A DNA stretch of 15,979 nt. Source: Allopontixanthobacter sp041741895 (GTDB taxonomy: Bacteria; Pseudomonadota; Alphaproteobacteria; Sphingomonadales; Sphingomonadaceae). How positions within the stretch are numbered: position 1 is the first letter of the stretch; every line of letters starts with the position of its first letter. A model generated the notes under the pieces. The model was not told where the DNA came from and did no database searches. It worked only from the letters and a program-made list of their open reading frames with translations. The stretch lies in NCBI GenBank assembly GCA_041741895.1, contig JBGSJO010000022.1, forward strand, positions 1 through 15,979. Direction: 5' to 3'. The position numbers were made by a program, and so were the translations under genes. Positions 6,910-13,244 of the stretch are shown in pieces.

Positions 6910-7698
6910 ATGAACCAAGCCGCCACCCCGAAAGCACCCGGCCCGCTGCTGCAGTTTGAAAATGTCTCCAAAAAATTCGCCGACGTGATTGCGGTTGGTC
7001 CAACCGACTGCGCCATCGCTGCAGGCAGTCTTGTCGCATTGGTGGGTGCATCGGGTTCGGGCAAGTCGACCCTGCTTAAAATGATCAACCGGCTGGGCGA
7101 TCCCGATGGCGGGCGCGTTTTGTTTGAGGGCGCAGATGTGCGCGACGCGCCGCCTGCTGCACTGCGTCGGCGAATGGGCTATGTCTTCCAGGGCGTTGGC
7201 CTGTTCCCGCACATGACCGTGGCCGAAAACATCGCTATTGGGCCGCGCCTGGCTGGCGGGAAGGCGAGCGCTGCACGCATTGCAGAGCTGCTTGCACTGG
7301 TCGAGCTGGAGCCGGAATACGCACAGCGAATGCCGCACGAACTGTCTGGCGGACAGCGCCAACGAATTGGTGTGGCGCGTGCGCTGGCAGGCAATCCGCA
7401 TCTGTTGCTGATGGACGAATCTTTCGGCGCGCTGGATCCGGTGACGCGGGACGGGCTGGGCAAACGGGTGCGCGCGCTGCATGATCAATTGGGGCTGACC
7501 ACCATCATCGTCACGCATGATATGGCCGAGGCGCTGCTGCTCGCGGACCGGGTGCTGGTCATGGATGGGGGCCAGATCGTGGCAGATGAAACACCGCAAT
7601 CCTTGCTGGTTGGTGCGGGCGGAGAAATCGTCCAGGCGCTGGTCGCCGTACCTCGTGAACAGGCCCGTGCGCTCGCTCAGCTGGGTGCGGCGGAATGA
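6910..7698 (+). CDS. ABC transporter ATP-binding protein, OpuCA/ProV-like without CBS domains
   Basis: The product is a 262-residue ABC ATPase. Walker A is GASGSGKST at 46-54; the Q-loop VFQGVGLFPHMTVAENIA follows; signature LSGGQ is at 145-149; Walker B LLLMDE at 165-170; and the H-loop His is at 203. The Q-loop and the DESFGALDP segment are those of the quaternary-amine (glycine betaine/choline) importer ATPases. Those proteins usually continue into a pair of CBS domains that sense ionic strength or regulate activity; this one ends soon after the ATPase core with no CBS domain. An upstream in-frame TTG at 6889 is possible, but ATG 6910 gives the usual N-terminus. Its TGA overlaps the ATG of the next gene (ATGA, 7695-7698). 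It powers the fused permease/binding protein encoded downstream. Confidence 0.93.
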   Translation: MNQAATPKAPGPLLQFENVSKKFADVIAVGPTDCAIAAGSLVALVGASGSGKSTLLKMINRLGDPDGGRVLFEGADVRDAPPAALRRRMGYVFQGVGLFPHMTVAENIAIGPRLAGGKASAARIAELLALVELEPEYAQRMPHELSGGQRQRIGVARALAGNPHLLLMDESFGALDPVTRDGLGKRVRALHDQLGLTTIIVTHDMAEALLLADRVLVMDGGQIVADETPQSLLVGAGGEIVQALVAVPREQARALAQLGAAE

Positions 7699-9266
7699 AC
7701 GAAATCCTGACCATTCTGGCCGGGTTGGGCGACAAATTATCCGCGCATGTCCTGCTCGCCGCGGCAGCGCTTGCGCTGGGTATCGTGGTTGCCCTGCCGG
7801 TGGCGGTGTGGGCCAGCCGGTCACCGCCGGTTTCGAAGATTGCCCTGGGTCTCGCCAGTCTGGTCCAGACAATTCCGGCGCTGGCTTTGCTGGCACTGTT
7901 TTTCCCGATCCTGCTGAGCCTGCGCGCAGTCTTCGGCCAAGGACTGCCGACGCTTGGTTTCCTGCCCGCGCTGCTGGCACTGGCGCTGTATGCACTGCTG
8001 CCGATCCTGCGCAATACAGTGACCGCACGCGAGCAGATGGCGGGCGGCGTGTTGGAAGCGGCGGACGGTGTCGGCATGACCAAATGGCAGAAATTGCGGC
8101 TGGTCGAGGCGCCTCTGGCCGCGCCGTACATCATGGCGGGCATTCGTACTGCGGCGGTGTGGACCATCGGCGCGGCAACCCTTTCGACCACGATTGGCCA
8201 GCCCAGCTTGGGCGATCCGATCTTTGCCGGATTGCAAACCCAGAACTGGGCGCTCGTGCTGGCTGGATGCATCGCCTCGGCCGCCCTGGCGATGATTGCC
8301 GATGCGCTGCTGGGCTTGATCGAGCGCGGTTTTGCCGAGCGCAAAGGCTGGATGGTGTGGGGCGGAATTATGCTGGCAGTGGCAGGCATCGCCGCCGCCG
8401 GATTGGCCCAGCGCCCGGCGGACGACAAGACCATCGTGATCGGCGCAAAGAATTTTTCCGAGCAATATATCCTCGCCCGTCTGATCGGACAGCGGCTGGA
8501 GAATGCAGGCTATTCGGTGGAATATCGCGACGGCCTCGGATCGGCAGTGGTCCATGAAGCCCTGACCAGCAATGCCATCGACATTGCGATCGACTATACC
8601 GGGACATTGTGGACCAACCAGTTGGGGCGGGCCGACAATCCCGGGCGTGCGGCAATGTATGATGAACTGGTCAGATGGGAACGGGAAACCAGTGGCACCT
8701 TGGTGATGGGACGGCTCGGGTTTGAAAATGCCTATGCCCTGGCGATGCGCGAAGACCGCGCAGCACAGTTGGGTATCGAAACCATGGAAGACCTGGCCCG
8801 GCAGGCCCCGCGCCTGACAATCGGCGGCGATGTGGAGTTTTTCGAAAGGCCCGAATGGATCAAGGTGCGCGATGCTTACGGCCTGAATTTCGCGCGCCAG
8901 CGCAATTTCACGAGCACCTTCATGTATGATGCGCTGACCGGCGGCGAGGCCGATGTAATTTCTGCCTATACCTCGGACGGGCGGGTGGCGGCAGACCGGC
9001 TGCGGGTGATCGAGGATAGCAAGGGGGCGTTCCCGTCCTATGACGCGCTGGTGCTGATTGCTCCGCTGGCGGCACAGGACCAGGCGCTGGTGGAAGCGCT
9101 CAACCCGCTGGTCGGTGCAATTTCGGTCGAGATCATGCGCGAGGCCAATTTCGCAGTCGACCGGCTGGAGGATAAACGCTCCCCCGCCCAGGCCGCGCGC
9201 GCATTGGCAGCCAAGATCGCCGGTAAAAGCGCTGCCGGTCCCGCGCCCAACAGCGGGTTGCATTGA
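7695..9266 (+). CDS. Fused permease/substrate-binding protein of an osmoprotectant-type ABC importer
   Basis: The product is a 523-residue fusion. Residues 1-215 form an OpuCB/ProW-like permease with several transmembrane helices and an EAA loop at about 121-150 (EAADGVGMTKWQKLRLVEAP) that docks the ATPase. A further helix at about 219-238 links to a binding domain at about 246-505. That domain has the OpuCC/OsmX/YehZ-type start IGAKNFSEQYILARLIG, then DYTGTLW at 300-306 and VISAYTSDGR at 421-430. The binding domain is therefore tethered to the outer face of the membrane rather than being a free periplasmic protein or lipoprotein. The family imports glycine betaine, choline or related quaternary amines; the exact ligand is inferred, not read. 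Translation is coupled to the ATPase gene. The gene ends before the convergent MidA gene, with a hairpin repeat between them. Confidence 0.92.
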   Translation: MNEILTILAGLGDKLSAHVLLAAAALALGIVVALPVAVWASRSPPVSKIALGLASLVQTIPALALLALFFPILLSLRAVFGQGLPTLGFLPALLALALYALLPILRNTVTAREQMAGGVLEAADGVGMTKWQKLRLVEAPLAAPYIMAGIRTAAVWTIGAATLSTTIGQPSLGDPIFAGLQTQNWALVLAGCIASAALAMIADALLGLIERGFAERKGWMVWGGIMLAVAGIAAAGLAQRPADDKTIVIGAKNFSEQYILARLIGQRLENAGYSVEYRDGLGSAVVHEALTSNAIDIAIDYTGTLWTNQLGRADNPGRAAMYDELVRWERETSGTLVMGRLGFENAYALAMREDRAAQLGIETMEDLARQAPRLTIGGDVEFFERPEWIKVRDAYGLNFARQRNFTSTFMYDALTGGEADVISAYTSDGRVAADRLRVIEDSKGAFPSYDALVLIAPLAAQDQALVEALNPLVGAISVEIMREANFAVDRLEDKRSPAQAARALAAKIAGKSAAGPAPNSGLH

Positions 9267-9303
9267 ATCCGACGCGCGTCGCCCGCTCTAATTCTCTGTT
9301 GTC

Positions 9304-9353
9304 GCATCGTAAAAGGCTGAAAACCGGTTCCCACTTTTCAGCACGATGCTCTA
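9304..9353. repeat. Alphaproteobacterial-type intergenic hairpin repeat, likely bidirectional terminator
   Basis: Two nested inverted repeats are present. The outer arms are GCATCGT (9304-9310) and ACGATGC (9343-9349). The inner arms are CTGAAAA (9317-9323) and TTTTCAG (9335-9341), around a loop carrying ACCGGTTCCCAC. The core AAAACCGGTTCCCACTTTTC next to GATGCTCTAG resembles a small palindromic repeat that I recall as recurring between genes in many alphaproteobacterial genomes. It sits exactly between two convergent genes, which fits transcription termination in both directions. Its CTCTAG end contains the stop codon of the minus-strand MidA gene (CTA at 9351-9353). No second copy was seen in this window. 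Confidence 0.65.
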
Positions 9354-10412
9354 GGTGTGATCGAACCCGCTGCCACCCGGCCAGCCGGGCCCGGCAAGCC
9401 CCATAACTTTGAACAGCAATCCCATCTGGTCATCGGCGATCAGGCGGCTTTTGTCCTGTTGCAATCGTGCGGCGTAATCGGGTGCCATCCGGGCGAGGGC
9501 TTCCGCCCGCATGTCGATACCCAATGCGGTCAGCCATTGGCCCTGCGGCACCGTGCCCATCCAGCGGACATCGCGTGAGCGGGCGATCCGCGCCAGCGTT
9601 TCGAAATCCACATGCGCGGTCAGGTCCGCCTCGCCCGGCATCGCCAGCGGATCGACCTTCCTGTGGCCCTGCACCGCCTGCAGGGTCGATCCCCCGCGCA
9701 ATTCGCTGTGCCCGTAATCGATCAGCAGCGCGGCCCCGCCCTGCGCTGCCAGACGGCCTGCGATTTCCAGCATCACCGCCGCCGCGCCAGGGCAGGTTTC
9801 GATCAAGGTGCCCTGCGTCGCTTCGCGCCAGTCGCGCGGAACCGCGGCATCCATCGGCTGATCACCCGCGACGAAGGCAAACTTCTCCCCGTCCAGACCG
9901 ACCATCCGTTCGCGCCAGCCGTGCGCCGCGCGCACCAATTGGCGGACCGGCAGTGCATCGAAGAATTCATTGGTCACCAGCAGCATCGGTGCGTGGGTGG
10001 GTACGCCGGTCAAATCATCATGGAACGTGACGTTTCCAAGGGTGGCTTGCTGAATTTCGCGCAAGGCGGGCGAGCCTTCGACCAGATGCACCGCCGGCAC
10101 CAGTCCATACCGCCTGGCGCTGCGTAGCACATCCTTGGCCAGCGTACCGCGCCCGGGGCCGAGTTCGACATAGAGTGCCGGGTCCGGCCGCCCGGCCTTG
10201 ATCCACATATCGGCCAGCCACAATCCGATCAGTTCGCCGAACATCTGGCTGATTTCTGGCGCAGTCACGAAATCGCCCCCCGCCCCCAGCGGGTCCCTGC
10301 CCGCGTAATAGCGCGCGTTGCTTTCCCCCATGAACCGGGACAGCGATATCGGACCGCTCGTGCGGATCAGCCGGCGGAAAATTTCTGCCAGGCTCATGAC
10401 GGGATCATTCAT
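9351..10412 (-). CDS. MidA/NDUFAF7-family SAM-dependent methyltransferase
   Basis: The product is a 353-residue class I SAM-dependent methyltransferase of the MidA (DUF185) family. The family segment GDFVTAPEISQMFGE is at 46-60, SAM motif I ELGPGRGT at 83-90, NEFFDALPVRQ at 148-158, and a later LLIDYGH strand is also present. Mitochondrial NDUFAF7 methylates an arginine of complex I subunit NDUFS2; the bacterial target is not established but may be the equivalent NADH dehydrogenase subunit. The frame is open to 10517, but ATG 10412 overlaps the TGA of lgt (ATGA, 10409-10412), which decides the start; ATG 10397 is an alternative. The lgt-midA order is common in alphaproteobacteria. The TAG stop falls in the end of the hairpin repeat at 9304-9353. 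Confidence 0.92.
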   Translation of the reverse strand: MNDPVMSLAEIFRRLIRTSGPISLSRFMGESNARYYAGRDPLGAGGDFVTAPEISQMFGELIGLWLADMWIKAGRPDPALYVELGPGRGTLAKDVLRSARRYGLVPAVHLVEGSPALREIQQATLGNVTFHDDLTGVPTHAPMLLVTNEFFDALPVRQLVRAAHGWRERMVGLDGEKFAFVAGDQPMDAAVPRDWREATQGTLIETCPGAAAVMLEIAGRLAAQGGAALLIDYGHSELRGGSTLQAVQGHRKVDPLAMPGEADLTAHVDFETLARIARSRDVRWMGTVPQGQWLTALGIDMRAEALARMAPDYAARLQQDKSRLIADDQMGLLFKVMGLAGPGWPGGSGFDHT

Positions 10413-11299
10413 GCTGCAGCGGGCGAAGCCTTGCCGGTTCCGCTGGCCAGCGGTTTGCGAATCAAGGCGCGGGCCATGATCACGATGCCCAGCACGATCA
10501 ACGGAATGGTCAGCCATTGGCCCATCGACAGGCCCGTATCGCGCGCGAATTCCGCCAATTGCGCATCGGGTTCACGGAAAAATTCGACGATGAACCGGCC
10601 GAGCGAAATTCCGGTGGTGAACATCCCCACCAGCAAGCCGGGGCGATAGCGCGCATGGGTGCGCCAAAATGCGAACAGCAGGATGATCACCAGAATCGCA
10701 CCTTCCAGCGCCGCTTCGTACAGCTGCGAGGGGTGCCGCGCTGCCGGTCCGCCGCCGGGAAATACCATTGCCCACGGCACATCACTGGTCCGGCCCCACA
10801 ATTCACCATTGATAAAATTCGCGCACCGGCCCAGCATCATGCCAACCGGCACATTGACCGCAATATAGTCGCACACCCGCAGGAAGCCGAGTTGGCCGCG
10901 CCAGCTGACATAGGCAATCGCCATCAGCACGCCCATCAATCCGCCGTGGAAGCTCATCCCGCCATCCCACAATCGCAGCAGACGGTAACTTACGAACCCG
11001 TCGCCTTCGAATGATGTGAACAGCGAAGGATCGTAAAACATCGCATAACCGAGCCTGCCACCCAGAATGATGCCCAACGTGCAATAGAAAAACAGATCAT
11101 CCGCATGCCGCTGCGCCATCGGAGCGCCAGGCGCTTTGAGCATCCTCGACAAATGCCAATAGGCGAACAGCAGCCCGCCCAGATAAGCGAGAGAATAATA
11201 CCGCAAGGTGAAGGATCCGATCTCTATCCCCGGTTTAAGGCCCAGCTCGGCCCATTGAACCGGATCGGATGCTACCGTAGACGCCAGTAGTGACAGCAA
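10409..11299 (-). CDS. lgt: Prolipoprotein diacylglyceryl transferase (Lgt)
   Basis: The product is a 296-residue multispanning inner-membrane enzyme. It transfers diacylglyceryl from phosphatidylglycerol to the lipobox cysteine of prolipoproteins, the first step of lipoprotein maturation. Clear signatures are GGRLGYAMFYD at 80-90, WDGGMSFHGGL at 111-121, GRCANFINGELWGR at 157-170, and HPSQLYEA at 189-196. His118, Arg158, Asn161 and Gly169 line up with E. coli His103, Arg143, Asn146 and Gly154 at a constant offset of 15, so the catalytic core is intact. The start is TTG at 11299, supported by AAGGGG (11308-11313) eight bases upstream. The gene is coupled to the MidA methyltransferase by a 4-base overlap. 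A hairpin lies in its leader (11326-11358). The nucleotidase lipoprotein in this window is a plausible client. Confidence 0.97.
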   Translation of the reverse strand: MLSLLASTVASDPVQWAELGLKPGIEIGSFTLRYYSLAYLGGLLFAYWHLSRMLKAPGAPMAQRHADDLFFYCTLGIILGGRLGYAMFYDPSLFTSFEGDGFVSYRLLRLWDGGMSFHGGLMGVLMAIAYVSWRGQLGFLRVCDYIAVNVPVGMMLGRCANFINGELWGRTSDVPWAMVFPGGGPAARHPSQLYEAALEGAILVIILLFAFWRTHARYRPGLLVGMFTTGISLGRFIVEFFREPDAQLAEFARDTGLSMGQWLTIPLIVLGIVIMARALIRKPLASGTGKASPAAA

Positions 11300-11325
11300 G
11301 AAGCTTACCCCTTAAGTAACCAGAA

Positions 11326-11358
11326 CCGCATAGGGGCCAACATATTGGACCCGTGCGG
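11326..11358. repeat. 33-base hairpin in the lgt leader region
   Basis: Arms CCGCA/TGCGG (11326-11330, 11354-11358), GGG/CCC (11333-11335, 11350-11352) and CCAA/TTGG (11337-11340, 11345-11348) nest around a CATA loop. Only a 2x1 and a 1x1 interior mismatch interrupt the stem. On the lgt transcript it would end 26 bases before the TTG start, just upstream of the Shine-Dalgarno. On the plus strand it is followed by CTTTTGG. It could be a leader regulatory structure, an operator, or a weak terminator of plus-strand transcription. Confidence 0.5.
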
Positions 11359-11389
11359 CTTTTGGCATAGCCCAGCAGCAGGTTAAACC

Positions 11390-11400
11390 CCATTGTGGGG
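11390..11400. repeat. Short inverted repeat CCCCA-TTG-TGGGG region
   Basis: Within the divergent gap between lgt and the acyl-CoA ligase gene, arms CCCA/TGGG, extendable by a further C/G pair, face each other across a 2-3 base loop. On the minus strand it is followed by TTTAACC. It is too small to assign a role. The 186-base gap also holds the ligase ribosome site AGGAG at 11471-11475. Confidence 0.25.
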
Positions 11401-11485
11401 GCAAACCGGGCCGCAGAAGATTTGACCAGCGCGAATCCGCCGACACAAGGTGGTCCGCATAATCGGGATTAGGAGTTACTACTAG

Positions 11486-13177
11486 ATGGCAACGGAACTG
11501 GACCAGGCACTGAATACCATAATGGATGCGTTGGTGCAGCCCGGGCAGCCCTTCGAAACCGGAACATACGAAATGTTCGGCCAGCAATTGCCCGCATTCA
11601 AGAATGCCCCGCCCAGCCTGACACATTATTTCGCCCATTATTGTCATGCAAACGCCGATCTGACCTTCCTGGTCGATGGGGATGTCCGGCTGACATTCGG
11701 TGAAACCTACGCCGCCGCGCAGGCAGTCGCCGCCGGCCTCGTGTCGCGCCACGAGGTCACAACCGGCAGCCGGGTGGGAATTGCCGCGCGCAATTCCGCC
11801 AATTGGATCATATCTTACATGGGTATCGTGATGGCTGGCGGCTGCGCTACCCTGCTCAATGGCTTCTGGACGGGTGACGAACTGGCCTTTGGCATCCGGC
11901 TGGCGGAATGCAGCCTGGTTCTGGCCGATGAACAGCGCGCGCGGCGGCTGGAAGGCACCGATCATCCTGCGAAACTGGTAGTCATCGGCCATGATGGCCA
12001 GCCACCCGAAGGCCTGGCAAATGTGTGGGCCGATCCGGCGGCGGCGCCGCTGCCCGAATTGGGGCCGGACGATCTGGCGACCATTCTCTATACTTCCGGC
12101 TCCACCGGTTATCCCAAGGGCGCATGGTCCGATCACCGCGGCGTGGTGTCGGGCACCATGAGCTATGTCGCGCAATCGGCGATGGCGGCGATTTTGCTGA
12201 CCCAGCAGGGCAATGCGCCTTCGCAACAGCCCTGCGCCTTGGTGGCGGTCCCGCTGTTCCATGTCACCGGCGAAGTGCCGCTGTTCCTGCAAAGCTATGC
12301 CATAGGCCGCAAGTTAGTGATGATGCCCAAATGGAACGCGCGCGAGGCCATGCGCCTGATCGAAGCGGAACAGGTGAGCTATTTCGTCGGCGTGCCGTTG
12401 ATGAGCTATGAAATGGCGACCCATCCCGACCGCGGCGAGTTCGACCTGACTTCCTGCAAGAGCTTTGCCGCAGGCGGCGCGCCGCGCCCGATCGATCATG
12501 TGACCAAGATCAAGGAATCCTTCCCGGAAAGCTTCCCGCTGCTGGGTTACGGCCTGACCGAAACCAACGCGGTCGGCTGCGGCAATTACAACGAGAATTA
12601 CCTGGCCAAGCCGGGCAGCACCGGCAGGGCCAGCCGCCCGCTGGTCGATCTTGCCATCCTCGACGATGACGGCACCAAACTGCCGCAGGGGCAGGTAGGC
12701 GAAGTGTGCATCCGCACGGTGGCCAATTTCCGTGGCTATTGGAAGAATGACGAAGCCACCGACGCCGCTTATACCAGGGACGGGTATTTCCGCACCGGCG
12801 ACCTGGGCTATCTGGACGAGGACGAATATCTGTTCATCGTCGACCGCAAGAAAGACATCATCATTCGCGGCGGGGAGAATATCTCCTGCATCGAAGTCGA
12901 ACAGGCACTGTATGCCCATCACGATGTGATCGAATGTTCGGTATTCGGCCTGCCCGACGAACGATTTGGCGAAGTGGTCGGTGCGATCTATCTCGTGCGC
13001 GATGGCAAGACCTTGAGCCGTGAGGAATTATGCGCTTTTCTCGACGGCAAGCTTGCGCCCTTCAAGCTTCCTGCCCACCTGTGGCAAGCGGACGAGCCAC
13101 TGCCCAAGCTGGGCACGCAGAAAATCGACAAAAAAACCTTGCGTGAACAATATGCTACATCGATGGAGGCCGGTTGA
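11486..13177 (+). CDS. AMP-binding acyl-CoA ligase-like enzyme (class I adenylate-forming)
   Basis: The product is a 563-residue member of the ANL (acyl-CoA synthetase, NRPS adenylation, luciferase) superfamily, of normal length. The phosphate-binding A3 motif YTSGSTGYPKGA is at 202-213; VPLFHVTG is an A4-type segment; A5 GLTETN starts at 356; and YFRTGDLGY is at 434-442, followed by the hinge motif VDRKKDIIIRGGENIS. The catalytic lysine of A10 is Lys546 in LGTQKIDK, where Gln replaces the usual Gly before it. Such enzymes activate a carboxylic acid with ATP to the acyl-adenylate and then to the CoA thioester. A medium or long fatty acid or an aromatic acid are the likely substrates, but this cannot be told from sequence alone. 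The ATG has AGGAG (11471-11475) ten bases upstream. glnD follows 67 bases downstream on the same strand and may be co-transcribed. Confidence 0.92.
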   Translation: MATELDQALNTIMDALVQPGQPFETGTYEMFGQQLPAFKNAPPSLTHYFAHYCHANADLTFLVDGDVRLTFGETYAAAQAVAAGLVSRHEVTTGSRVGIAARNSANWIISYMGIVMAGGCATLLNGFWTGDELAFGIRLAECSLVLADEQRARRLEGTDHPAKLVVIGHDGQPPEGLANVWADPAAAPLPELGPDDLATILYTSGSTGYPKGAWSDHRGVVSGTMSYVAQSAMAAILLTQQGNAPSQQPCALVAVPLFHVTGEVPLFLQSYAIGRKLVMMPKWNAREAMRLIEAEQVSYFVGVPLMSYEMATHPDRGEFDLTSCKSFAAGGAPRPIDHVTKIKESFPESFPLLGYGLTETNAVGCGNYNENYLAKPGSTGRASRPLVDLAILDDDGTKLPQGQVGEVCIRTVANFRGYWKNDEATDAAYTRDGYFRTGDLGYLDEDEYLFIVDRKKDIIIRGGENISCIEVEQALYAHHDVIECSVFGLPDERFGEVVGAIYLVRDGKTLSREELCAFLDGKLAPFKLPAHLWQADEPLPKLGTQKIDKKTLREQYATSMEAG

Positions 13178-13244
13178 AGATCACGCCATCTGAACCATCG
13201 GGGCAGAACCATCAGGCCCAGACAGTCGGGGATTTTGACGACCA

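Noticed and set aside
6865..8028. 387-codon minus-strand frame across the ATPase gene and the start of the permease gene
   Set aside because: It spans the junction of two well-supported plus-strand genes and encodes a low-complexity, Arg/Gln/His-rich product.
7821..9263. Long open frame of 480 codons on the minus strand opposite the fused permease/binding protein gene
   Set aside because: The plus-strand gene has full family motifs. The antisense frame is rich in His, Arg, Gln and Cys, has no recognisable domain, and is the usual shadow of GC-rich codon use.
11312..12292. 326-codon minus-strand frame opposite the ligase gene, ending just before lgt
   Set aside because: It covers the catalytic core of the ligase gene and has no domain. 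Its proximity to lgt is explained by the intergenic gap being open by chance.
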